Source: Clostridia bacterium
GTDB taxonomy: Bacteria; Bacillota; Clostridia; Oscillospirales; Acutalibacteraceae
Length of the DNA stretch: 50,018 nt
Reading direction: 5' to 3'
Assembly (NCBI GenBank): GCA_017436915.1
Contig: JAFSCE010000003.1
Span: forward strand, 1 to 50,018
How positions within the stretch are numbered: the first letter of the stretch is position 1; each line of letters begins with the position of its first letter. The notes below the pieces were generated by a model. The model saw nothing but the letters and a program-made list of their open reading frames with translations, was not told the DNA's origin and made no database searches. Below, piece by piece: positions 1-6,925 of this stretch. A program made the position numbers and the translations under genes.

Positions 1-2
1 AA

Positions 3-122
3 CAAGTTGGTGCTGATGGCGGTGAGGGTACACCCGTTCCCATCCCGAACACGGCAGTTAAGCTCACTTGCGCTGACAATACTTGGCTGGTAGCGGCCCG
101 GGAAGATAGGTAGGCGCCAACA
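3..122 (+). rRNA. rrf: 5S ribosomal RNA
   Basis: The segment carries the conserved 5S core with CCCGTTCCCATCCCGAACAC and GAAGATAGG. The 5' GTTGGTGC can pair with the 3' GCGCCAAC to close helix I, so the molecule looks complete; exact mature ends are uncertain by a few bases. It probably ends an rRNA operon whose 23S gene lies upstream of the window, since a terminator follows directly. Confidence 0.95.
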
Positions 123-124
123 CG

Positions 125-163
125 AAGCAAGACCTCGACGATTTCGTCGAGGTCTTTTGCTTT
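125..163 (+). terminator. Rho-independent terminator after 5S rRNA
   Basis: A perfect stem AAGACCTCGACGA / TCGTCGAGGTCTT with a very short loop is followed by TTGCTTTG. It sits a few bases after the 5S 3' end and should end the rRNA operon transcript. Confidence 0.85.
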
Positions 164-175
164 GTGAATGAAGAG

Positions 176-230
176 TGAATGATGAATATTGAAGAATGAA
201 AAATGATGGTGTCGCGCGCGGCGCGACGGA
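176..230 (+). repeat. Dispersed intergenic repeat, copy 1
   Basis: This 55-base segment starts TGAATGATGAATATTGAAGA and ends in a GTCGCG/CGCGAC palindrome. It matches 35851-35905 without gaps at about 49 of 55 positions. Both copies begin just after a terminator hairpin. It looks like a non-coding, possibly mobile, repeat unit; no protein is encoded. Confidence 0.7.
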
Positions 231-345
231 TTGTATGCGGCGGGAGCAAGCCCCCGCCCTACGAGGTTGGTTGTAGGTGACGTTTTCAACCGTTCCAATA
301 CGCGGGCGGATGGTATCCGCTCCTACAAGGTTGGCTTGGGATTGT
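231..345 (+). repeat. Short palindromic units between 5S and its remnant
   Basis: This stretch holds small hairpins, GCGGG/CCCGC at about 239-258 and GCGGAT/ATCCGC at about 305-320. It also has two near-identical CCTACRAGGTTGG motifs (about 258-270 and 322-334). I see no credible coding region; the reading frame across it lacks a ribosome binding site. It is most easily read as a cluster of intergenic repeat units. Confidence 0.5.
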
Positions 346-372
346 GGCGAATATGCAAGGCGCCAACACGAA
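330..372 (+). pseudogene. Possible 5S rRNA 3'-end remnant
   Basis: Bases 358-372 are identical to 112-126, which is the end of the 5S gene plus its first flanking bases (AGGCGCCAACACGAA). The preceding bases, from TTGGCT onward, resemble the 5S helix IV region only loosely. Like the intact gene, this tail is followed at once by a terminator. I infer a decayed second 5S copy, perhaps left after recombination; a 15-base chance or conversion-derived match is the alternative. Confidence 0.45.
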
Positions 373-403
373 AAGCACTTGACGTAAGTCAGGTGCTTTT
401 TTC
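371..403 (+). terminator. Terminator after the 5S-like tail
   Basis: The stem AAAGCACTTGAC / GTCAGGTGCTTT has a GTAA loop and is followed by TTTTTTC. Its position relative to the 5S-like tail mirrors the terminator behind the intact 5S gene. Confidence 0.8.
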
Positions 404-412
404 TTATACAAT

Positions 413-442
413 AAGCCGTCTGCTGTAAAAAGCAGGCGGCTT
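413..442. terminator. Hairpin, probable terminator of the minus-strand regulator
   Basis: AAGCCGTCTGCT and AGCAGGCGGCTT form a 12-bp stem around GTAAAA, 12 bases beyond the stop codon of the minus-strand XRE gene. The T-tract on the minus strand is weak, so function as a terminator is likely but not certain. Confidence 0.55.
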
Positions 443-454
443 TAAAGTTGTAAA

Positions 455-658
455 TTATCCTTCTGTAATTTCCAACAACTCGTTTGGTGTACACTCCAAC
501 AGCAGACACAGTGTTTCGATGTTTTCATACCGAATGGATTTTGTTTCGTTATTTATCATTTTGTTGAAGTTCTGATAGCTCATGCCAAGTTGCTTATATA
601 ACCAGTATTTTGTTTTCCCGCTTTTCTCCAATAATTCCAGTGCTTTTAAACGTATCAT
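455..658 (-). CDS. Small XRE/Cro-type DNA-binding protein
   Basis: This 67-residue protein consists almost wholly of a helix-turn-helix of the Cro/C1 type. The recognition region is around residues 20-45 (KYWLYKQLGMSYQNFNKMIN), and a LLLECTPNELLEI ending is typical of short YozG-like regulators. A GGAG ribosome site lies about 12 bases ahead of the ATG at 658. It diverges from a Cys-rich small protein, and the shared 110-base intergenic region holds a perfect inverted repeat. I infer that it binds that operator and represses the neighbour, itself, or both; no effector domain is present. The two genes are AT-richer than the ribosomal genes that follow, which could indicate acquisition. The fold is secure, the target is inference. 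Confidence 0.8.
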   Translation of the reverse strand: MIRLKALELLEKSGKTKYWLYKQLGMSYQNFNKMINNETKSIRYENIETLCLLLECTPNELLEITEG

Positions 659-711
659 ATCTCATTTCTCCGTATCACATCTTTTTATTAGATAGTATCC
701 CAAGAAAGGGC

Positions 712-754
712 TTTACATATAGACTATTGCAATATATAATGTAATAGTCTATAT
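712..754 (+). promoter_or_regulatory. Promoter with perfect 12-bp inverted-repeat operator
   Basis: TTTACA (712-717), a 17-base spacer and TATAAT (735-740) make a strong promoter for the Cys-rich gene. Arms ATATAGACTATT (717-728) and AATAGTCTATAT (743-754) are perfect reverse complements that flank the -10 box, one in the spacer and one over the likely start of transcription. A dimeric repressor here would block RNA polymerase. The divergent XRE protein is the obvious candidate. A weaker minus-strand -10 (TACTAT, 697-692) may serve the regulator gene. Confidence 0.75.
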
Positions 755-768
755 ATGAGGTGAGAAAT

Positions 769-954
769 ATGATTGTTGATCCCACAGGTGTTACGTTAGT
801 TCCGGGAAATGGAGGACGAGATTGCCCCGGCAACGGATATCAGGAGAATGTGGAATGTTGTTGTGATGAGTGCGACTATTATTTGTGCTGTTTTGATGCT
901 AATGAAGACTATTGTAAGAAGTGTCACGACCAGTCGTGCCCCCGCTGGAATTAA
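769..954 (+). CDS. Cys-rich small protein of unknown function
   Basis: I do not recognise a function. The 61-residue product begins MIVDPTGVTLVPGNGG and has ten cysteines, at 19, 30, 31, 32, 35, 40, 41, 49, 52 and 57, including a CCC run and CxxC pairs. It has no signal peptide or membrane segment. The ATG at 769 is chosen over an in-frame GTG at 760 because GAGGTG (757-762) is correctly spaced only for 769. The arrangement of Cys pairs suggests metal (zinc) binding or a disulfide-rich peptide; a modified-peptide precursor is conceivable but no modifying enzyme is nearby. Strong promoter, strong ribosome site and operator argue that it is a real, regulated gene. It ends just before a terminator. 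Confidence 0.65.
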   Translation: MIVDPTGVTLVPGNGGRDCPGNGYQENVECCCDECDYYLCCFDANEDYCKKCHDQSCPRWN

Positions 955-966
955 ATGTATATAAAA

Positions 967-995
967 AACGCCTTCCCAAAAGGGAAGGCGTTTTG
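967..995. terminator. Bidirectional terminator
   Basis: AACGCCTTCCC and GGGAAGGCGTT pair around AAAA, with T-runs on both strands. It lies between the convergent Cys-rich gene and rpsI and can end both transcripts. Confidence 0.9.
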
Positions 996-1017
996 TGTGT
1001 TTGGAAATACTGAAAAA

Positions 1018-1422
1018 TCAGCGTTTCGAGAACTGGGGAGCGCGGCGAGCACCTTTCAAACCGTACTTCTTGCGTTCCTTCATTCTGGGGTCGCGAGTTA
1101 AGAAGCCCGCTTTCTTCAAAGTGGCGCGGAGCTCGTCGCTGTTGTACTGCAGCAGCGCACGGGCAACACCGTGACGGATTGCGCCGGCTTGACCGGACAC
1201 ACCGCCGCCGGCAACGCGGCACTCGATGTCAAATTTTTCAGCCATGTTCGTGAGAGCCAGAGGCTGACGAACGATGACCTTGAGGGTTTCCAGACCAAAA
1301 TAATCGTCGATGTCACGACCATTGACGGTCACTTTGCCGGTGCCGTTGTACAAACGAACACGAGCAACGGATTTTTTACGGCGACCGGTGCCGTAGAAAT
1401 ACGGTCTTTTATTGTAATCCAT
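1018..1422 (-). CDS. rpsI: 30S ribosomal protein S9
   Basis: S9 sits in the head of the small subunit, and its basic C-terminal tail reaches the P-site tRNA. The 134-residue protein has the family start [15 protein letters not shown] and ends in the expected RAPQFSKR tail, whose final Lys-Arg contacts tRNA. Length is normal. AAAGGGG nine bases upstream sets the ATG at 1422. It follows rplM by 18 bases on the minus strand, the usual L13-S9 pair, and faces the terminator at 967-995. Confidence 0.97.
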   Translation of the reverse strand: MDYNKRPYFYGTGRRKKSVARVRLYNGTGKVTVNGRDIDDYFGLETLKVIVRQPLALTNMAEKFDIECRVAGGGVSGQAGAIRHGVARALLQYNSDELRATLKKAGFLTRDPRMKERKKYGLKGARRAPQFSKR

Positions 1423-1440
1423 GTTTTGCAGCCCCTTTCT

Positions 1441-1869
1441 TTAAAATTCGTACGCTTCGGGTTTCTGCGCGGCATGCTCATGTTGAGCGCCGGCGTAAAC
1501 GCGCAAGCGGGTAGCGGCATCGCGGCCGATAGCGTTGTTCGGGATCATGCCGTTAACGGCGAGTTCCATTGCCTTTTCCGGACGCTGCGCCATCAGCGTA
1601 GCGTATTTCGTGGCTTTCAGGTTGCCGATCCAACCGGTGTGGCGGTACCAAACCTTCTGCTCCAGTTTCTTGCCGGTGAGCACGGCCTCGGCACAGTTGA
1701 TGATGATAACGTGATCGCCGCAATCTACGTGGGGCGTATACTCGGGTTTGTGCTTTCCGCGAAGGAGAACAGCGGCCTGAGCGGCTACGCGGCCCAACGG
1801 TTTACCGGCGGCATCAATGACGTACCATTTGCGGTCGACTTGACCGGCTTTTGCCATAAAAGTGGACAT
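1441..1869 (-). CDS. rplM: 50S ribosomal protein L13
   Basis: L13 is an early-assembly protein of the large subunit. The 142-residue product carries the family signatures RKWYVIDAAGKPLGRVAAQ and HVIIINCAEAVLTGKKL and the conserved MIPNNAIGRDAATRLRVYAG near the end. GGAGG eight bases before the ATG fits the chosen start. It is the first gene of a two-gene unit with rpsI, driven by the promoter at 1946-1918, with a leader of about 40 bases. I see no obvious autoregulatory structure in that leader. Confidence 0.97.
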   Translation of the reverse strand: MSTFMAKAGQVDRKWYVIDAAGKPLGRVAAQAAVLLRGKHKPEYTPHVDCGDHVIIINCAEAVLTGKKLEQKVWYRHTGWIGNLKATKYATLMAQRPEKAMELAVNGMIPNNAIGRDAATRLRVYAGAQHEHAAQKPEAYEF

Positions 1870-1917
1870 CGTGAATACCTCCTATTACTTAATACATTGT
1901 TTTTTCACAGCTTGCCC

Positions 1918-1946
1918 ATCATAGCACACCCAAAATCGGCTGTCAA
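1918..1946 (-). promoter_or_regulatory. Promoter of rplM-rpsI
   Basis: Read on the minus strand, TTGACA (1946-1941), a 17-base spacer and TATGAT (1923-1918) give a near-consensus sigma-A promoter about 50 bases ahead of the L13 start codon. Confidence 0.85.
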
Positions 1947-2070
1947 TACCCAAATTGCGGATTTTTTAATTTATATCCCTCTAACGCTCGTTTTCTCTCG
2001 TTTTCTCGCCGTTTTCCTCTGTTTCTCGTTTTTCATTTCATTTTTTGCTTTGACAAATTTCGTTCCCCTC

Positions 2071-2099
2071 TTTTCAAATACATTCTGATTTGTTATACT
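2071..2099 (+). promoter_or_regulatory. Promoter of radC and the ABC exporter
   Basis: TTTTCA (2071-2076), 17 bases and TATACT (2094-2099) with a TG extension just ahead of the -10 box form a plausible sigma-A promoter 28 bases before the radC start. Confidence 0.6.
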
Positions 2100-2127
2100 T
2101 AAACAATACGAAAGAGAGGTGAGCGGA

Positions 2128-2871
2128 ATGCCCGAGCAAAAGAAGGTAAATCCCCATAAAAACCACCGCAGACGCATGAAGCAGCAGTTTATACGCGGCG
2201 GCATCGATCAGTATGAACCGCATCAGGTGTTGGAGCTGTTACTTTTCTTTGCCATTCCGCAACGCGATACCAATCCGTTGGCGCATCGCTTATTGGATCA
2301 TTTCGGGGATCTGGCATCGGTGCTGGATGCAGATTACGAGGAGCTTTGCCGCATAGATGGTATTTCAGAACATTCGGCGACCCTTTTGGTGCTGTGCGGT
2401 CAATTATTGTCACGGTATCACAAGGAAAAGAAGAAGAGACCGAAATTTTCAAATTTTGACGAGATTAACGATTACTTGTGTGCGCAACTCACTCATGAAA
2501 AATGCGAGACGCTTTTACTGCTGTCGCTCAATAACCGTTGTCAGATGATCAACTGTACGGTCGTTCGCACCGGCACGGTTACCTCAACCGAAACCAGTGC
2601 GCGTGAATTGGTGCAGGTGGCACTGAGAGATCGCGCGACCGCGGTCGTGGTGGCGCACAATCATCCTGCAGGGCTTGCCCTTCCTTCCGCGGAGGACGTG
2701 GATGCGACAAAAGCGTTTGTTGCCGCTTTCAATATGATGGAGATTGACGTGCTTGACCATATTATTGTTACACAGGACGACTACTATTCCATGCGCGGGA
2801 GCGCATACTATGCGCCGCTGTTTTCCAAAGCGGTGCCGAAGATCAATGCACGCAGCAATCGAAAGGGTTGA
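2128..2871 (+). CDS. radC: RadC family JAB-domain protein
   Basis: The 247-residue protein has the standard RadC layout: an N-terminal helix-hairpin-helix-like region (to about residue 85) and a C-terminal JAB/MPN metal-site domain. The metal motif HNHPAG with the downstream S and D of PSAEDVD is intact (around residues 175-190). The family was once linked to DNA repair, but its true activity remains unsettled. ATG 2128 is preferred to an upstream GTG because GAGAGGTGAG is spaced correctly for it. The next gene starts five bases after its stop, so the two are probably co-transcribed. Confidence 0.9.
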   Translation: MPEQKKVNPHKNHRRRMKQQFIRGGIDQYEPHQVLELLLFFAIPQRDTNPLAHRLLDHFGDLASVLDADYEELCRIDGISEHSATLLVLCGQLLSRYHKEKKKRPKFSNFDEINDYLCAQLTHEKCETLLLLSLNNRCQMINCTVVRTGTVTSTETSARELVQVALRDRATAVVVAHNHPAGLALPSAEDVDATKAFVAAFNMMEIDVLDHIIVTQDDYYSMRGSAYYAPLFSKAVPKINARSNRKG

Positions 2872-2876
2872 ACAGC

Positions 2877-4637
2877 ATGAGCCAGAAGAAAGAAAAAAAG
2901 GCGGGAGCGCTTTCGCTGATCAAACGGTTTTTACCGTACTATAAGCAGTATGCCGGTGTGGTGGCGTTGGATCTGTTCTGCGCCGCCTTGACAACGATTT
3001 GTGAACTGGTGCTACCGATGATGGTGCGGTACATTACTGATATGGGCATGAACAATTTACAGGCGTTGACGGTAAAAACCGTTGTGGTGATCGGTGCGCT
3101 GTATTTAGCGTTGCGCGTGATCGATACCGTTGCCAATTACTACATGACCTCGATCGGGCATATTATGGGAACAAAAATTGAAACCAAAATGCGCAGTGAT
3201 CTGTTTGGGCATTTGCAACGGTTGCAGTTTGCGTACTATGACGAAACCAAGGTCGGTACGATCATGTCTCGGATTACGAACGATCTGTTTGAGGTAACGG
3301 AATTTGCGCACCATTGTCCCGAAGAATTTTTTATTGCCGGAATCAAGATCGTTGTTTCGTTTGCGATTTTATGCAGTGTAAACGTGTGGTTGACGCTGAT
3401 TGTGTTTGCGATCGTGCCGCTCATGCTGTTTGTTTGCGGACCGTTCCGTCACCGCATGAAAGAGGGGTTTCGCGAATCCAAGGTGATCATCGGTGACATC
3501 AATGCACAAGTGGAAGATAGTCTTTTGGGTGTGCGAGTGGTAAAATCCTTTGCTAACGAAGCGGTGGAAACCGAAAAATTTGAAGAGGGAAACAAGAAAT
3601 TTCTAAATATTAAACGGCATATTTACCATGCGATGGCGGGATTCCATGCGACCACACGGTTATTCGACGGACTCATGTATATCACCGTCGTGGTGGTCGG
3701 TGCATTGTTTATGATGGACGGAAAGATTAACGCCGCGGATTTGGTGGCGTATTTGCTGTATGTCAGCATGTTGCTGACCTCGGTGCGCCGTATCATTGAA
3801 TTTTCCGAGCAGTTTTATCGGGGCCTGACCGGCATTGAGCGGTTTGTGGAGATCATGGACGCGCCGGTGACCATCACCGACAGCCCCGATGCCAAACCGC
3901 TTGGCGATATTCGGGGTGACGTGGAGTTTAAAGACGTCAGTTTCCGATATAGTGAAGCAAGCAAAGACGTGATCCATCATTTGAATTTGCACGTGGAAGC
4001 CGGACAGACGTTGGCGCTTGTCGGGCCGTCCGGTGGCGGCAAGACGACGCTTTGCGGGTTGATCCCGCGGTTTTATGACGTGCAAAGTGGTTTCATACGC
4101 TTAGACGGTGTGGATATTCACGACGTTACGCTGGAATCGTTGCGCAATGCCATCGGTGTGGTGCAGCAGGACGTGTATCTTTTCTCCGGCACGGTGCTTG
4201 ATAACATTTTGTACGGCAGACCCGATGCGACGTTGGACGAAGTCAAAGAGGCAGCGCGTCTTGCCGGTGCGGCGGAATTCATTGACGCGTTGCCGCAAGG
4301 ATATGATACTTACGTAGGTGAGCGCGGTGTAAAATTATCCGGTGGGCAAAAACAGCGTATTTCGATTGCGCGGGTATTTTTGAAGGATCCGCCGGTGCTG
4401 ATTTTGGATGAGGCGACCAGCGCGCTGGACAACGAGTCCGAGCGGCTGGTGCAGGAGTCGCTGGAACGGCTTGCTAAGGGACGTACAACCTTTATTGTGG
4501 CGCATCGGCTAACGACGATTCGCAATGCGGACGTGATTGCGGTGATGACCGAGGAAGGCATTGCCGAAATGGGCTCACACACCGAGCTGATGGAACAAAA
4601 CGGTGCGTATGCTTCTTTATACCGATTATATGAGTAA
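2877..4637 (+). CDS. ABC exporter, fused membrane and ATPase domains
   Basis: This 586-residue half-transporter has about six membrane helices in residues 1-310 and an ATPase domain after about 340. Walker A (GPSGGGKTT), the signature LSGGQKQR, Walker B (VLILDEATSALD) and the switch His (VAHRLTT) are all present, so it should be active as a homodimer or with a partner. It belongs to the MsbA/LmrA-like exporter group; substrate cannot be told from sequence. AAAGGG lies ten bases ahead of ATG 2877, just after the radC stop. No second half-transporter gene is adjacent, which favours a homodimer. A terminator follows. Confidence 0.92.
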   Translation: MSQKKEKKAGALSLIKRFLPYYKQYAGVVALDLFCAALTTICELVLPMMVRYITDMGMNNLQALTVKTVVVIGALYLALRVIDTVANYYMTSIGHIMGTKIETKMRSDLFGHLQRLQFAYYDETKVGTIMSRITNDLFEVTEFAHHCPEEFFIAGIKIVVSFAILCSVNVWLTLIVFAIVPLMLFVCGPFRHRMKEGFRESKVIIGDINAQVEDSLLGVRVVKSFANEAVETEKFEEGNKKFLNIKRHIYHAMAGFHATTRLFDGLMYITVVVVGALFMMDGKINAADLVAYLLYVSMLLTSVRRIIEFSEQFYRGLTGIERFVEIMDAPVTITDSPDAKPLGDIRGDVEFKDVSFRYSEASKDVIHHLNLHVEAGQTLALVGPSGGGKTTLCGLIPRFYDVQSGFIRLDGVDIHDVTLESLRNAIGVVQQDVYLFSGTVLDNILYGRPDATLDEVKEAARLAGAAEFIDALPQGYDTYVGERGVKLSGGQKQRISIARVFLKDPPVLILDEATSALDNESERLVQESLERLAKGRTTFIVAHRLTTIRNADVIAVMTEEGIAEMGSHTELMEQNGAYASLYRLYE

Positions 4638-4640
4638 TCA

Positions 4641-4680
4641 CAACAGCCATGCGGCAGTTTTGCCGTGTGGCTTGTTTTTT
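4641..4680 (+). terminator. Terminator after the ABC exporter
   Basis: CAGCCATGCGGCA and TGCCGTGTGGCTTG form a stem with minor mismatches around a GTTT loop, followed by TTTTTT. Confidence 0.8.
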
Positions 4681-4708
4681 ATCCAACCGTTACCATGACG
4701 ACGGGGAC

Positions 4709-4737
4709 TTGTCAGAAGTCGAAAAGTGTGGTATACT
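4709..4737 (+). promoter_or_regulatory. Promoter of the nifS-sortase-thiI-cinA operon
   Basis: TTGTCA (4709-4714), a 17-base spacer and TATACT (4732-4737) lie 36 bases ahead of the nifS-like start codon. Confidence 0.7.
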
Positions 4738-4773
4738 ATCACCGAATATTGCTAACGGAGAGGAGAGGGGTTT

Positions 4774-5907
4774 GTGGTCTATTTGGATAACAGCGCAACA
4801 ACGGCTGTTTGCAAAGAAGCGGTTGAACAAATGACGCGCGTGATGACAGAGCAATACGGGAACCCCTCCTCCTTGCACACACTCGGGATTGATGCATGGC
4901 GCGAAATGACGAAAGCGCGTGCGGAGGTCGCGGCACTTGTGGGTGCGAAACCCGAGCAAATCGTGTTTACGAGCGGAGGCACTGAGGCGAACAATCTTGC
5001 TGTTTTGGGCAGTGCCGAGGCGAAAGCTCGTTCGCCGCACGTGGCGGTGACGACGGCTATTGAGCATCCGTCGGTTGCGGCGTGTTTTGATCGATTGGAA
5101 GCACAAGGGTGGACGGTGATCCGCGTGCAGCCAGAGGCGGACGGCACGATTTCGGCAGAAGCAATTGAGCGGGCGTGTACGCCGGATACCACCATCGTCA
5201 GCGTGATGACGGTTAACAACGAGACCGGTGCACACATGGATATTCCCGCTATTGTTACACGAGTGCGACGTGTTGCTCCGCGGGCGCTGATCCACACGGA
5301 CGCGGTGCAGGCCGCGGGGAAATTACCCATTCGTGCAGAAAAGTGGGGTGTGGATCTGCTTTCGGTCAGTGGTCACAAGCTGCACGGACCGAAGGGTGTC
5401 GGTGCGTTGTATATTCGTAAGGGCGTGCGCGTACTGCCTCGCGTTCTCGGCGGTGGGCAGGAGGGCGGCTTGCGCTCCGGAACCGAGCCGACGCCCGCGA
5501 TCGTCGGGTTTGGCGCGGCGGCCGCCGCACTGCCGAAGTTCTCCGAGCAGGCGGCTCACTACGAGCGGCTTAAGGCGTGTTTATTGGAAGAACTCGGTAC
5601 GCATCCTGACGTGCGGTTTCATTTGCCGCAGGGTGGCGTGCCGTATATCGTGAATTTGTCGCTGAACGGTTTTCGCAGCGAAACGGTACTTCATTTTTTG
5701 GCACAGCGAGGTATTTTCGTATCCAGTGGGTCGGCTTGTGCAAAAGGTGAGCCGAGTGCGGTGCTGACGGCGATGGGGCTGTCATCTGACGAGATCGACA
5801 GTTCATTGCGTGTGAGCTTTTGCCGTGACAATACGGAAGAGGACGTTCACGCGCTGTGCGCGGCGCTGCGCGAAGCGGCAAACTCCTTACAAAGGAGACA
5901 CGGCTGA
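4774..5907 (+). CDS. Cysteine desulfurase (NifS/IscS family)
   Basis: A pyridoxal-phosphate enzyme that takes sulfur from cysteine as an enzyme-bound persulfide. The 377-residue protein starts with the family hallmark VYLDNSATT. It has the cofactor lysine in SVSGHKLHGPKG and the active-site cysteine in the loop SSGSACAKGEPS near residue 325. A GTG start at 4774 follows a strong GGAGAGGAGAGGGG. ThiI is two genes downstream, so I infer that it supplies sulfur for tRNA 4-thiouridine, like the NifZ-ThiI pair of Bacillus subtilis. No iscU or suf genes are near. Its stop overlaps the sortase start (TGATG), which indicates coupled translation. Confidence 0.9.
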   Translation: MVYLDNSATTAVCKEAVEQMTRVMTEQYGNPSSLHTLGIDAWREMTKARAEVAALVGAKPEQIVFTSGGTEANNLAVLGSAEAKARSPHVAVTTAIEHPSVAACFDRLEAQGWTVIRVQPEADGTISAEAIERACTPDTTIVSVMTVNNETGAHMDIPAIVTRVRRVAPRALIHTDAVQAAGKLPIRAEKWGVDLLSVSGHKLHGPKGVGALYIRKGVRVLPRVLGGGQEGGLRSGTEPTPAIVGFGAAAAALPKFSEQAAHYERLKACLLEELGTHPDVRFHLPQGGVPYIVNLSLNGFRSETVLHFLAQRGIFVSSGSACAKGEPSAVLTAMGLSSDEIDSSLRVSFCRDNTEEDVHALCAALREAANSLQRRHG

Positions 5908-6911
5908 TGAAAGATTGGTTCAAAAAGGTTGGCCGAGGCATCGTTCGCGCGCTGTCATCGGTGATTCCGGTGGCGGGTGATTCAAAGCAGGAATGGCTTC
6001 GCAAGATCGCGTTTTTGTTGGCAGTGTTTGTGTTTATCGGGTCAGTGGCATATTTAATAGACGATATGGTGCTGCAACCTCGTCATACGCAGGCGGTTGC
6101 GGACACGCTGCGTGATCTGTATTACACAGATTCTTTGGAGGATCCCGAAGCGAATGAAGATACTACCGTGTATCCCGAGGGAATGCTGGACGCGTTTCGT
6201 TCGCTGTATCGGCGAAATGCCGACGTGCGCGGATGGCTGACTTTTGCAACACAAGGCGAGGATCTGTTTGGTGGGGCGATCGACAACCCCGTGATGCAGA
6301 CGGTAGATAACGACTATTACCTTACACACGATTTTTTACACGACATCGACAAAGCGGGATCGCTATATTTTGATTATCGCAACGACTTATCGGCAGTTGG
6401 CGAGAACCGCAATTTGATCATATACGGGCACAATTTGAAAAGTGGACTGATGTTTTCTCGTTTTAATTTGCTTTCGAAAGGAACCTTGTTCCGCGCTCGA
6501 AAGTTGACGACTCTCACGCTTTCCACTTTATATGAGCAACGTACCTACAAGGTGTTTGCGGTGATGATCGTTAATGCGAACGCCGAGGAGGAACCGATAT
6601 TTAACTATATCCGCACGCAGTTTACCGACGAGGAGTTTGCGCAGTTTATTGACGACGTGCGCAGCCGTTCGTTGTACGATTTCGGTGACGTGGACGTGAC
6701 TGCCGAGGACGAGATTCTCACACTTTCCACGTGCAGTAACCCGCGTGAGACGCATTTGAAGGACGGGCGTACGGTCATTGTGGCACGAAAGCTCCGTGAG
6801 GGAGAGGATCCAACGGTGGATACCGCCAAAACGGTCCTCAACGAGGACGTGCTGATGCCGAAAACGTGGTACGTTGCACAGGATCTGGAGTTGCCTGAGA
6901 TATATCAGTAA
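5907..6911 (+). CDS. Class B-like sortase, catalytic triad intact
   Basis: This 334-residue membrane-anchored transpeptidase has one N-terminal membrane helix (about residues 34-55) and an extracellular sortase domain. The triad is present: His175 (IIYGHNL), Cys276 (TLSTCSN) and Arg288 (GRTVIVARKL). Sortases cleave a sorting signal and join proteins to the cell wall or to pilins; no substrate with a clear signal is in this window. AAAGGAG precedes ATG 5907, which overlaps the nifS stop. Its presence between two sulfur-transfer genes is unusual. The second sortase-like domain in the operon (inside the gene at 8111) is a clear paralogue, sharing NADVRGW/NDDVRGW and TYKVFAV/TYKIFAV, but lacks the His and Cys. 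Confidence 0.88.
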   Translation: MKDWFKKVGRGIVRALSSVIPVAGDSKQEWLRKIAFLLAVFVFIGSVAYLIDDMVLQPRHTQAVADTLRDLYYTDSLEDPEANEDTTVYPEGMLDAFRSLYRRNADVRGWLTFATQGEDLFGGAIDNPVMQTVDNDYYLTHDFLHDIDKAGSLYFDYRNDLSAVGENRNLIIYGHNLKSGLMFSRFNLLSKGTLFRARKLTTLTLSTLYEQRTYKVFAVMIVNANAEEEPIFNYIRTQFTDEEFAQFIDDVRSRSLYDFGDVDVTAEDEILTLSTCSNPRETHLKDGRTVIVARKLREGEDPTVDTAKTVLNEDVLMPKTWYVAQDLELPEIYQ

Positions 6912-6925
6912 AAAGGAACGTTGGT

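Noticed and set aside
231..428. Frame of 65 codons across the repeats after 5S
   Set aside because: It runs through palindromic repeats and a terminator and has no ribosome site.
1171..2088. Plus-strand frame of 305 codons opposite rplM-rpsI
   Set aside because: Antisense to two certain ribosomal genes and through their promoter; no ribosome site.
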